Shown here piece by piece: positions 25,017-33,242 of a DNA stretch of 64,000 bases. The translations under genes were made by a program, and so were the position numbers. Below the pieces are notes generated by a model, which had not been told where the DNA came from, did no database searches, and saw only the letters and a list, made by a program, of their open reading frames with translations. Position 1 is the first letter of the stretch, and each line of letters opens with the position of its first letter. Source of the stretch: Gaiellasilicea sp963705515 (GTDB taxonomy: Bacteria > Actinomycetota > Thermoleophilia > Gaiellales > Gaiellaceae); the NCBI GenBank assembly GCA_963705515.1, contig CAVPJV010000009.1, forward strand, positions 868,001 through 932,000. The letters are read 5' to 3'.

Positions 25017-25730
25017 ATGGCACGCTGGCCGGTTGTCCTCGCACTGGTCGTCGCGGCGGCCGTGACGAGTGCGGGCTCTGCCGGCGTTTCCGGCCAGCAG
25101 CTGCTGATCCCGTACCTCTCCGGCGGCGCCGGCGTCTACCTCGACGATGACGGACGTCCGGTCACGAGCGAGGGAGCACCTCGCACGCCGGGAATCCACT
25201 TCCGCCCGGCGGTCGTGCAGCCGGAGCCCGAGCCGCCGCAGCCGCAGCCGGTGCCGCTGCCGCCGCCGGCCGCTCCGCCTGCCGCGAGCCCCACTCCGCC
25301 ACCGCCGGCGCCTGGGTACCTGCGCGCAGATCTCGTCGCGGCCGTGGCGGTCTCCAACGTCACGTCCGTGTTCTGCCGCACCGACGCCGCCTGGCCGAGC
25401 GAGCCGAACCTCGCGACTGCGACCGGCTACTGGACGTGGGGCGGGACGACGATCACGATGCGGACCTGGCGCTGCGAGGGTATCGCCCAGGAGCGGATCG
25501 GGACGGAGGCGTTCGCCCGTGGCCTCTTCGTGCTTGCCCACGAAGCGGCGCACGCGACGGGCATCGCCGACGAGTGCGAGGCCGACAAGCGAGGTCTCGC
25601 GACGATGGGCTCGATCACCGCCCGGCTGGGCTGGGGGTTCGCGGTCGGGGAGGACGCAGGGCGATACCTGAACGAGCTCCTCCGCTCGAATCCTCCGCCC
25701 GATCCGTACTGCATCGGCCGCCTGCCCTAG
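25017..25730 (+). CDS. secreted protein with a HEAAH metalloprotease-like motif
   Basis: 237 residues: signal peptide 1-26, a beta-like segment, a Pro/Glu-rich linker (residues ~68-98), then a domain with HEAAH at 175-179 and ECEAD at 186-190. HExxH plus a nearby downstream Glu or Asp fits a minimal zinc-peptidase site, and four Cys could form disulfides. I cannot place it in a named peptidase family. It overlaps the convergent methyltransferase gene by 4 nt. Confidence 0.65.
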   Translation: MARWPVVLALVVAAAVTSAGSAGVSGQQLLIPYLSGGAGVYLDDDGRPVTSEGAPRTPGIHFRPAVVQPEPEPPQPQPVPLPPPAAPPAASPTPPPPAPGYLRADLVAAVAVSNVTSVFCRTDAAWPSEPNLATATGYWTWGGTTITMRTWRCEGIAQERIGTEAFARGLFVLAHEAAHATGIADECEADKRGLATMGSITARLGWGFAVGEDAGRYLNELLRSNPPPDPYCIGRLP

Positions 25731-26470
25731 CGGATCCACGGGCGAAGCCGCGTCCGGTAGAGCTCGGTTCGCAGCGAGCTGACGTACCGACCTTCCGGGA
25801 TCAACTCCCCCAGCCTGCCAAGGAGCACGGCGCGCTCGGCATCGGGCAGGGCGGCGACCACGCTCCACGAGGCGATGGATGCGAGCAAGCCCTCGCGGTC
25901 GCGCTCGACCGTGTGCGGGAACCGCTCCTCCTTGAGCGGTTCGAACGGCCCCGGAAAGGGCGCTTGCCAGAGACCGCTCGAGACCGTGACCTCAGGCGGC
26001 TTCTTGAGCGCGAGCTCGTCCAGCGTGTCGCGGAACGCAGGCGTGAGCGGCGGGTCGAGCTCGCCGTCACGCTCGTTGAAGAGGACGGCGAGCGTGCCGC
26101 CTGGACGCAGGACGCGCGCGATCTCGTCGAGCGCGGCGCTCGTCCCGAACCAGTGGAACGCCTCAGCAACGAACACGGCGTCGACACTGTCGTCGTCCAG
26201 CGGGATCGATTCGGCAGTCCCAACGAGCGCCTCGGCGCCCGGCACGACGCGCTCGAGCTGCGCTCGCATCCCGTCGAGCGGCTCCACCGCGATCACGCGA
26301 GCGAAGCGTTGGACCAGCTGCCGGGTCAGCTTGCCCGTGCCCGCGGCGAGGTCGAGGACGACCGAATCCGCCGGCAGGCCCAGCGCGTCGAGCGCGGCAT
26401 CGGCGTACCCAGGACGACCACGCTCGTACTCCTCAGCCGCCCGGTCGAAGCTCCGGGCGAACTCCGTCAT
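25727..26470 (-). CDS. SAM-dependent methyltransferase (class I)
   Basis: A 247-residue methyltransferase of the Methyltransf_11 type: VVLDLAAGTGKLTRQL (motif I) near residue 37, AVEPLDGMRAQL, SIPLDDDSVDAVFVAEAFHWF, and RVLRPGGTLAV. The AFHWF and DRAAEEYERGRPGY segments resemble the group annotated as SAM methyltransferases acting on small molecules. ATG 26470 was chosen over an upstream TTG because it starts right before the conserved FDRAAEEY segment. Confidence 0.82.
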   Translation of the reverse strand: MTEFARSFDRAAEEYERGRPGYADAALDALGLPADSVVLDLAAGTGKLTRQLVQRFARVIAVEPLDGMRAQLERVVPGAEALVGTAESIPLDDDSVDAVFVAEAFHWFGTSAALDEIARVLRPGGTLAVLFNERDGELDPPLTPAFRDTLDELALKKPPEVTVSSGLWQAPFPGPFEPLKEERFPHTVERDREGLLASIASWSVVAALPDAERAVLLGRLGELIPEGRYVSSLRTELYRTRLRPWIR

Positions 26471-26572
26471 TTGCCGTCGCAGGTCGCGAATCCGCTCGCG
26501 CGGATCCGCGACGCGCAAATCCCTGAAGGCGTCGGCTTCGCCGCCGCAGGCGTGCTGCTCTCAGTCAAGTCG

Positions 26573-27754
26573 CTACCCGACGCCGGCGAGGAGGAAGGCC
26601 CGGCTCTCGCGCAGCATCTCGCGGGCGATCACGAGTCGCTGCACCTCCTGGGTTCCCTCGTAGATCTGCGTGATCTTGGCGTCGCGCATGAAGCGTTCGA
26701 CCGGGTACTCCTTGATGTAGCCGTAGCCGCCGAGGATCTGGACCGCCTCGGTGGCGACCCACATGGCGACGTCGCCGCACTTCAGCTTCGCCTGCGCCGA
26801 GGCCTTCGTCAGCTCGGATCCGTCGACGCCGGCGTCGCACATCTGGCCGAAGCGGTAGAGCAGCCCGCGCGCGGCCTCGGTCTCGGTCTCCATGTCGGCG
26901 AGCTTCGCCTGGATCAGCTGGTGCTGCGCGATCGGCTTGCCCATGGTCTCGCGCGTCTTCGCGTACTCGAGCGCGTAGTCGGTGGCGCCCTGCGCGATCC
27001 CGAGCGCCTGCGCGGCGACGCCCGGGCGCGAGCGGTCGAGGATGCGCATCGCGATCTTGAAGCCTTCACCCTCCTTGCCGAGCAGGCTCGCGGCGGGGAT
27101 GCGGCAGTCGTCGAAGGTGAGCTCGCCGGTCGTCGAGCCCGAGATGCCCATCTTCGGCTCCAGGCGCGCGACCGCAAAGCCGGGCGCGTTCGACTCGACG
27201 AGGAACGCGGAGATGCCCGCATGGCCTCCGTCCGGGTCGGTCTTGGCGAAGACGGTGTAGAGGTTGGCGACGCCGGCGTTGGTGATGAAACGCTTGCTGC
27301 CGTTGAGCACGTAGTCGTCGCCGGCGCGGACAGCGGTCGTCCGCATCGCAGCCGAGTCGGAGCCGGAGCCGGCCTCCGTCAGGGCGTACGCGGGCAGCCA
27401 CTCGCCGCTCGCGAGCCTCGGCAGGTACGCATCCTTCTGCGCCTGCGAGCCGGCGAGCTTGAGGCCGAGCGAGCCGAGCTCCTGGACGGCGAGCAGGAGG
27501 CCGCTCGTCGCGCAGACCTTCGAGACCTCCTCGATCGCGACCAGCGCGAGCAGCGTCCCGGTGCCGGAGCCGCCATACTCCTCGTCGAAGAGCAGGCCGA
27601 AGATCTCGTGCTCGCGGAAGAGCTCGACGATGTCCCACGGGAACTCGTGCGACTCGTCGATCTCGGCCGCGCGCGGCGCCACGCGCTCACGCGCGAGCGT
27701 GCGGACGAGCTCGCGGATCTCGCGCTGCTCGTCGGTGAGGACGTCCCAGGGCAC
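26573..27754 (-). CDS. acyl-CoA dehydrogenase
   Basis: A 393-residue FAD flavoenzyme that introduces the alpha-beta double bond in acyl-CoA. Signatures: YALTEAGSGSD near residue 126, FITNAG, the C-terminal GGYGYIKEYPVERFMRDAKI with the flavin-binding region, and IYEGTQEVQRLVIAR with the catalytic Glu in the short-/medium-chain position. It is a typical full-length SCAD/butyryl-CoA-like enzyme. The GTG start follows a perfect TACAAT box by 6 nt. Confidence 0.92.
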   Translation of the reverse strand: MPWDVLTDEQREIRELVRTLARERVAPRAAEIDESHEFPWDIVELFREHEIFGLLFDEEYGGSGTGTLLALVAIEEVSKVCATSGLLLAVQELGSLGLKLAGSQAQKDAYLPRLASGEWLPAYALTEAGSGSDSAAMRTTAVRAGDDYVLNGSKRFITNAGVANLYTVFAKTDPDGGHAGISAFLVESNAPGFAVARLEPKMGISGSTTGELTFDDCRIPAASLLGKEGEGFKIAMRILDRSRPGVAAQALGIAQGATDYALEYAKTRETMGKPIAQHQLIQAKLADMETETEAARGLLYRFGQMCDAGVDGSELTKASAQAKLKCGDVAMWVATEAVQILGGYGYIKEYPVERFMRDAKITQIYEGTQEVQRLVIAREMLRESRAFLLAGVG

Positions 27755-27760
27755 GCGGCG

Positions 27761-27766
27761 ATTGTA
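27761..27766 (-). promoter_or_regulatory. -10 box TACAAT of the acyl-CoA dehydrogenase
   Basis: TACAAT on the minus strand, 6 nt before GTG 27754; it is the closest match to TATAAT among the leaderless starts. Confidence 0.55.
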
Positions 27767-27795
27767 CGGGCTCGCGCCCAGCCTCCAGGCCGCCG

Positions 27796-29334
27796 CTACC
27801 GCACCCGAACGTCGACGTACGCGAGCAGCCGGTCGTTCGGCCCCAGGTGGACGACGAGGACGGCGCGGTAGATCCCCGCCGTCGTGTAGGTGTGCCCGAG
27901 GAAGCGCGGCGGCCTGCCCTGGCCGGACCGGCTCGTACCGTCGCCCGGGATGAAGTCCCAGCGCGTTCCCTGCACGGCGACGCTCGCCCGGAAGCTGACC
28001 GAGAGCGGCGCCTTGCCGGAGCGGGGCTTGGCCGCCAGCCGGAGCGGCTCGTCCGCCTTCTTGCCGACCTGCACCCGAGTCTGGACGACGTTGCGGATGG
28101 CGGCTGCGACGAACGGTGGCTCCAGGTAGACCGTCAGCGTCGCCGTGTAGAGCCCGTCCGTCGGATAGGTGTACGTGACCATGTCCGGCGGCGGACCGCT
28201 CCGTTGCAGCACCTTGCCGTCGCCGAACGCCAGCTCCCAGCGCAGGACCGGCTTGGCCAGGTCCGCGTGCGGCTCGAAGGTGACGTCGAGCGGCGCATCC
28301 CCCTTCGCCGGGGTGGCGGTCAGCCGCAGCTGCGCGCTCGTCGGCAGCCCGGGCTGGATCAGCGGAGCCTTGGCGCCGAGCGGAGTGATGCAGCGGCGGT
28401 ACTCGGACCGCGTCGCCGCTTTCGAGCCGAGGTCGTAGGGCGACCTCGGCCGGGCGTCGTAGTACGCCGCCAGCTTCGTCCGCGGCCGGGTCTTCAGGAA
28501 CGTGCAGATCTTCGCGACGAACCCGGGGTCGTCGATCGAGAGCCCCCACTCCGGCAGCGCGTAGGGCTTGTCCGGATGGGCGCGATAGAGCGCCTCGTTC
28601 GCGGCGTGCGAGGCGACACCCGTCCGGCTCGCGAACATGTCGTTCCCGACCATGTCGACATAGGCGTCGCCGGGGTAAAACGCCTGTGCGGGCCGGGTGG
28701 CGTCGGCGTCGAGGCCCGCAATCGGGTTCCAGATCACGGTCAGCGCCGATGCGGGGTTGGCGGCCAGCTCGCGGCCCACAGGCCGCTGGCCGAGCCCGCG
28801 GAGCGTCGCGTCGACATCGCCGCCGTGGAGGATCAGGTACGCGCGCCGGAACGCCTGCTTGTACGCGGCCGGGGAGTGCGACGGCCCCTTCGAGGTGCCG
28901 TTCAGCCGCGTCGGCGCATAGAGGTTCCGCGGGTTGTTCATCTCCGCCATCACGCGCACGAAGACCTGGCCGCCGTACGCGGCGATCGCCTGGTTGAGCG
29001 CGACGAGATACGCATCGCCGCGGCCCGACGCGATCCCGGCCGGCGTGATCGCCTCGATGCGGGCGCGGCCCCGGTCGGTGCCGATGTGGATCATCGGAAT
29101 CGGCTTCAGGCCGGCGAAGAGCTGGGCGAACGGCGACCCCCAGCTGCTGCCCTGCCCCCAGCCGAGGAAGATCTGCCGCACCTGGGAATCCTGGCCCGTC
29201 TGACGCTCGAAGCGGTCGGCCCGCCCCGCGATCCCGAGCAGCGGTTTGTTGAGGGCGTCCGGCTCGCCCTGTGCGGCGGATGCACCGGCGGCGAGCGCGA
29301 GCACCAGCACGAGAAGCGGGAGCGGCAGCCGCAT
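27796..29334 (-). CDS. secreted GH26-like glycoside hydrolase with two PKD-type domains
   Basis: 512 residues: signal peptide 1-20, a TIM-barrel-like domain ~30-310, then two PKD-like beta domains (~325-415 and ~420-510) marked by GDGKV...YTYPTDGLYTATLTV and GDGTS...HTYTTAGIYRAVLVV. In the barrel, VRVMAEMNN carries a candidate acid Glu (E131) and ALPEWGLS a candidate nucleophile (E262), the arrangement of GH26 beta-mannanases and relatives. Substrate cannot be read from sequence. The 6 nt before the ATG follow an AATACT box. Confidence 0.75.
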   Translation of the reverse strand: MRLPLPLLVLVLALAAGASAAQGEPDALNKPLLGIAGRADRFERQTGQDSQVRQIFLGWGQGSSWGSPFAQLFAGLKPIPMIHIGTDRGRARIEAITPAGIASGRGDAYLVALNQAIAAYGGQVFVRVMAEMNNPRNLYAPTRLNGTSKGPSHSPAAYKQAFRRAYLILHGGDVDATLRGLGQRPVGRELAANPASALTVIWNPIAGLDADATRPAQAFYPGDAYVDMVGNDMFASRTGVASHAANEALYRAHPDKPYALPEWGLSIDDPGFVAKICTFLKTRPRTKLAAYYDARPRSPYDLGSKAATRSEYRRCITPLGAKAPLIQPGLPTSAQLRLTATPAKGDAPLDVTFEPHADLAKPVLRWELAFGDGKVLQRSGPPPDMVTYTYPTDGLYTATLTVYLEPPFVAAAIRNVVQTRVQVGKKADEPLRLAAKPRSGKAPLSVSFRASVAVQGTRWDFIPGDGTSRSGQGRPPRFLGHTYTTAGIYRAVLVVHLGPNDRLLAYVDVRVR

Positions 29335-29375
29335 CGATTCAGTATTGGACGAGAGACGGACGCCGTCCAGCAGGT

Positions 29376-30716
29376 CTAGCCGTTCGACCAGTCGCGTGCG
29401 CGGGCGAGGATCTCGCGCAGGAATTGGTGCGTGGCGTCCAGCTCCGGCCTGGCGTCCGGCTCCAGGTTGGCGACGATCTGCTGGTAGGAGACCGCGTGGT
29501 GCAACGGGGTCACGATCGCGGCGAGCGCGGCGGCCTCGCGCAAGTGCTCGGGTGACTCGACTCCCTCCCACACGCCGAGATACGCGTTGAGGAGCGCTGC
29601 CCGGGTCGCCTCGTCCTTCTGCCACTGCAGCGAGTGGAGGTCGAAGAAGGGATGGGCGATGCACGCGTCCGTCCAGTCGAAGTAGGCGAGCTCGCCGTCC
29701 AGCCGGGCGACGTTGCCGGGGTGGAGATCGCCGTGGACGAGTGCGTCCGGAACGCCGCAGGCAGCGAGGCGGCGACAGGCTTCCTTGAGCTCCGGCGCGA
29801 GCCGCCTCAGCTCCGCGACCTCGTCGGCTGTCAAGCGATGGACGGCGTCGGCGTCGCCCAGGAGCGGATCGACCCGCGCCTCGAGCAGGTCGAGCCGCCG
29901 GTCGACACAACCCTCGGCGAGCAGCTCGCCCGTGACATCCGCGGAACGCCGCTGCAGGCCCGCATAGCGGCGAAACAGCTCCTCGTGCACGTCGAGCGGC
30001 GGGTACCAGCCGATGAGGTCGTCGAACTCCGGCAGCAGCATCCAGCCCCGCTCGGGCTCGACGGCCACCGGCACGGGGACGTAGCCCGGGAACCGCTCGG
30101 CGAGCGCCGCGGTGACTGAGGCCTCCTCGACCCAGAGCGGCAGCCGGGCCGACACCTTGAAGTAGAGGTCGGGGCCGTCCGTCTCGATCCGCAGCACCGA
30201 CGAGATGCTCCAGTGCTTGACCTGCTCGATCCCGCGGAGCGAGCGGCCGAGGTCGGACACCTCGCGCTCGAGCCACGCGCGGACGTCCCCGAGCCAGCCC
30301 GGCCGCGCCCACGGCGAGCGCTCCTCGGGCACCTCGTCCCGCTCGAGCGCGTCGAGGTACCCGGTCAGGAGCCGGCGTTCCCCCTCGTGGCGCAGCCGGA
30401 GACGGTCGAGCTCGCGACGCCCGACCCAGCGCCCGTGCGCGGGCGGGTCCCAGTCCGGGTCGGCCGGCTCGACCTCGAACACCTCCTCGATCCGCTGGGC
30501 GGCCTTGTCCTCCGACCAGGCCAGCCTCCTCAGGAGCCAGATCCGCGTCCCGAGCCTCTGCTCCAGCGCGGGCACGACCGTCGTCGCATCCGCCGCCCAG
30601 ACCGCCTTGCGGATGAGCGTGCGGGGCAGCCGCCACTCGCGGTCGCTCCGGAGCAGGAGGACACGTGGCTCGCTGGGATGGCGCACCGCCGCGTACAGCT
30701 GGGAGCGCCAGGCCAC
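29376..30716 (-). CDS. APH-type phosphotransferase with an N-terminal NUDIX-like domain
   Basis: 446 residues. The C-terminal ~280 residues are an aminoglycoside/choline-kinase-like domain with HGDLHPGNV (329-337) and a metal-binding FDWTDA (347-352). The first ~110 residues resemble a NUDIX-fold domain (RVLLLRSDREWRLPRTLIRK...WVGRREL) but lack a complete Nudix box, so it is likely non-catalytic. The GTG start overlaps the TAG stop of fumarylacetoacetase, tying it to that operon. Function is unknown; drug resistance should not be assumed. Confidence 0.75.
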   Translation of the reverse strand: MAWRSQLYAAVRHPSEPRVLLLRSDREWRLPRTLIRKAVWAADATTVVPALEQRLGTRIWLLRRLAWSEDKAAQRIEEVFEVEPADPDWDPPAHGRWVGRRELDRLRLRHEGERRLLTGYLDALERDEVPEERSPWARPGWLGDVRAWLEREVSDLGRSLRGIEQVKHWSISSVLRIETDGPDLYFKVSARLPLWVEEASVTAALAERFPGYVPVPVAVEPERGWMLLPEFDDLIGWYPPLDVHEELFRRYAGLQRRSADVTGELLAEGCVDRRLDLLEARVDPLLGDADAVHRLTADEVAELRRLAPELKEACRRLAACGVPDALVHGDLHPGNVARLDGELAYFDWTDACIAHPFFDLHSLQWQKDEATRAALLNAYLGVWEGVESPEHLREAAALAAIVTPLHHAVSYQQIVANLEPDARPELDATHQFLREILARARDWSNG

Positions 30717-31780
30717 TACGCCGGGAGAATGCGGCCGCGCACCTCGCCCAGCGGCTCGCCGCGGAGCACCACCTCGTCGCCGTCCTCGAGGAACGTCCGC
30801 TCGCCGCCGTCGCCGAGCCGGACCGGCTCGCTCCCGTTCCAGGTCAGCTCGATCAGGCTGCCCTCGCTGCCGCGCTCGGCCCCGGAGATCGTCCCCGACG
30901 CCATCAGGTCGCCGGTGCGGACGCTCGCCCCGTTCGAGGTCGCGTGCGCGAGCTGCTGCGGCATCGTCCAGTAGAGGCCGCGCGCGTTTCCGCGCGAGAT
31001 CACTGCGCCGTTCAGCTCCACCTCGAGCGGCAGGTCGTAGGCCCACTCGCCCTCGACGCGAAGGTGCGGCAGCGGTTCCGGCTCCTGCGGGGGTGCGGCG
31101 ACGCGGCGATCCTCGAGCAGCGCCAGCGGCGTCACCCACGCGGAGACCGACGTGGCGAAGCTCTTGCCGAGGAACGGCCCGAGCGGGACGTACTCCCAGG
31201 CCTGGATGTCGCGGGCGCTCCAGTCGTTGACGAGCACGACGCCGAAGACGTGATCTGCGAAGGCGTGCGTCGGCACCGATTCGCCTTGCGTGCTCGGCAC
31301 GCCGACGACGAAGCCGAGCTCGAGCTCGATGTCGAGGCGCCGCGACGGCCCGTAGACGGGCGCGTCCGCGTCCGGCGGCTTCGCCTGGCCCAGCGGCCGC
31401 CTGATCGGCGTGCCGCTGACGACGACCGTGCCCGCCCGGCCGTGGTAGCCAACCGGCAGGTGACGCCAGTTCGGCAGCAGCGGCTCCGAGTCGGGCCGGA
31501 ACATCCGGCCGAGGTTCGTCGCGTGCTCGAGCGAGGAGTAGAAGTCGACGTAGTCCGCGACGGTGAACGGCAGCTGCGGTGTGACGTCCTCGAGCGAGAT
31601 CGCGTCGCCGGCGTCGGCCGCCGCGAGCGCCCGCTCGGTGGCGCGCTCCCAGGCGTCCCGCCCCCGCGGCAACAGCTCGTCGAGCGAGCCCTCGCCAAGG
31701 TCGACGACGGCGTCGCCGGAGCGGAAGCCGAGACGCGTCGCGCCCGAGCCGCGCACGAACGTGCCGAACCCCTGCGTCAC
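30716..31780 (-). CDS. fahA: fumarylacetoacetase
   Basis: A 354-residue FAH-fold hydrolase that splits fumarylacetoacetate into fumarate and acetoacetate, the last step of tyrosine catabolism. Family features: FTVADYVDFYSSLEHATNLG (N-terminal fumarylacetoacetase domain), LPVGYHGRAGTVVVSG, LDIELELGFVVG with metal-binding Glu residues, VLVNDWSARDIQAWEY, and LMASGTISG. Having both N-terminal and catalytic domains separates it from generic FAH-family proteins. GTG start overlaps the previous stop. Confidence 0.93.
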   Translation of the reverse strand: MTQGFGTFVRGSGATRLGFRSGDAVVDLGEGSLDELLPRGRDAWERATERALAAADAGDAISLEDVTPQLPFTVADYVDFYSSLEHATNLGRMFRPDSEPLLPNWRHLPVGYHGRAGTVVVSGTPIRRPLGQAKPPDADAPVYGPSRRLDIELELGFVVGVPSTQGESVPTHAFADHVFGVVLVNDWSARDIQAWEYVPLGPFLGKSFATSVSAWVTPLALLEDRRVAAPPQEPEPLPHLRVEGEWAYDLPLEVELNGAVISRGNARGLYWTMPQQLAHATSNGASVRTGDLMASGTISGAERGSEGSLIELTWNGSEPVRLGDGGERTFLEDGDEVVLRGEPLGEVRGRILPA

Positions 31781-32484
31781 AGGATGCCGAGTTGCTTCAG
31801 GTCGTCGACGGGCTCGGAGAAGGAGCAGCTGCCGACGGCGACCAGCTGTTCGCGGCGAACGCGCTCGAGCTCGTCCGGGCCGGCGACACGATCGCGCCAG
31901 CGCAAGCCCGCGGGGCCGAGCTCGACCGTCTCGCTCAACGCTGCGGCATCGTCGAACGCGCAGGCCGCGATCACGTTGAGGAAGCCGTGACCGCCGTCGA
32001 CGGCCAGAGGATGGTGCAGGCCGGCGGTCGCCTTGAACGGGACGCCCGCGGCACGGCAGGCTGAGAGGAAACGGCCGAGCGCCGCGGCAGTCGGCACCTC
32101 GGCGCCGCCGCAGCGCACCTTCGCCCGCAGGCCGCGCTCGGCGAGTGCCGCGACTTTCTCCTCCAGCCCGTCGCCGAGCGGCAGCTCGACATACGCCTCG
32201 CCAAGAAGGCTGTCGAGGTCGGCGTCCCAGCGCGCCTCGACAGCCTCGGCCCGCACGTCTCCGCGGTACGGCCCGTCCAGCACCACCGACAGCGCCCGAT
32301 CCTCGCCTTCGAGCTCGTCCAGGCGCGACGCCGGCCAGACGAGGCGTGCCAGCATCCAGCCCTGCTCGCCGGCACGGGCGCGGCGGTCCTCTTCCAGGGC
32401 GTCCGGGGCCGACAGGCTCGCCGGAGGAAAGGTCGGAGCGTGATCGATCAGCGCCGAGAGGGCGGCGCGGCGGGCGTCGCTCAC
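31777..32484 (-). CDS. hypothetical protein in the fumarylacetoacetase operon
   Basis: 235 residues, no signal or membrane segment. A conserved-looking stretch FKATAGLHHPL...GFLNVIAACAF near residue 160 hints at a TIM-barrel-like enzyme, but I cannot assign a family. The GTG start overlaps the SGNH hydrolase stop (GTGA) and its own stop overlaps the fahA start, so expression is coupled to tyrosine-type aromatic catabolism. A carrying or accessory role is inference. Confidence 0.65.
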   Translation of the reverse strand: MSDARRAALSALIDHAPTFPPASLSAPDALEEDRRARAGEQGWMLARLVWPASRLDELEGEDRALSVVLDGPYRGDVRAEAVEARWDADLDSLLGEAYVELPLGDGLEEKVAALAERGLRAKVRCGGAEVPTAAALGRFLSACRAAGVPFKATAGLHHPLAVDGGHGFLNVIAACAFDDAAALSETVELGPAGLRWRDRVAGPDELERVRREQLVAVGSCSFSEPVDDLKQLGIL

Positions 32485-33221
32485 CTCGCGGCCGCCCGGG
32501 CCTCGACCGCCGCCTTGCGGAGGACGCGCGCCCGTGCCGCGGTGACCGTCAGCTTGAAGCCGGGCCGGTTGATCGAGAACGCCGCTGCGGGCGGCAGAGG
32601 CTTCCCGGTCAAGCCGGCGGTGACGACGAGCGCGGCCAGATACGTGCCGAGCGGGCTCGGGTGGAACCCGTCCGGGCCGTAGAGCGGCAGGCTCCGTGAC
32701 CGGCTCCATGCCAACTGCCAGGCAAGGCCGGCCGGATAGAGCTCTGCGTGCGCCGCCCTGGCCGCGTTTGCGTAGGACACGATCACATCGCTGAGCGCGT
32801 TGACGCGGTAGCGCTCGGGCCAGACAGTGAAGAGCGCGGGCCTCGTCCCGTGCTCACGGCTGAGCTCCGCCAGCCGCTCCGCCCACTCGCGCAGGTTGAC
32901 CTGGCTCTCCGGGAGCGCCGACGGCCCCTGCTGCATCACGACCGCGTCCCACGTGCCCGTAGCGATCTCTGCCGGCACGTCTCCCGCGTTCCAGTGGTCC
33001 TCGAGGCTGAAGCCGCCGGGCGCGATCGTCTCGTACTCGATCGCGGTGCCGCCCTTGCGGGCAAGCATGGCGACGACCGCAGGCAGGTCGTTGGTGTGCG
33101 TGAGGCTGTTGCCGACGAAGAGGACGCGCAGCGGCTCGTTGGCGTCGTCCTGCGATGGCCGGGCGAACCCCACGAGCACGAGCGCGAGCAGGACGAGGAG
33201 GAGCGGCGTCCGGCTGCGCAT
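32481..33221 (-). CDS. secreted SGNH/GDSL-type hydrolase
   Basis: 246 residues with a Sec signal (1-20). Block I nucleophile is in VGNSLTHTNDLP (Ser near residue 38), a block III-like Asn/Gln region VVMQQGPSALPES, and block V DGFHPSPLG holds the Asp-x-x-His pair. It is an esterase or acyl hydrolase acting outside the membrane. TATCCT lies 6 nt before the ATG. It leads a four-gene run with fahA. Confidence 0.78.
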   Translation of the reverse strand: MRSRTPLLLVLLALVLVGFARPSQDDANEPLRVLFVGNSLTHTNDLPAVVAMLARKGGTAIEYETIAPGGFSLEDHWNAGDVPAEIATGTWDAVVMQQGPSALPESQVNLREWAERLAELSREHGTRPALFTVWPERYRVNALSDVIVSYANAARAAHAELYPAGLAWQLAWSRSRSLPLYGPDGFHPSPLGTYLAALVVTAGLTGKPLPPAAAFSINRPGFKLTVTAARARVLRKAAVEARAAAR

Positions 33222-33227
33222 CAGCGC

Positions 33228-33233
33228 AGGATA
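33228..33233 (-). promoter_or_regulatory. -10 box TATCCT of the SGNH-fahA operon
   Basis: TATCCT on the minus strand, 6 nt before ATG 33221. Confidence 0.5.
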
Positions 33234-33242
33234 CGCCGGAAC

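Noticed and set aside
26471..26518. An upstream TTG start for the SAM methyltransferase
   Set aside because: The ATG at 26470 lies directly before the conserved N-terminal motif and the extra residues are Arg-rich without pattern.
29376..30716. Calling the APH-domain protein an antibiotic resistance gene
   Set aside because: The fold is shared with many metabolic kinases, and the operon context is catabolic.
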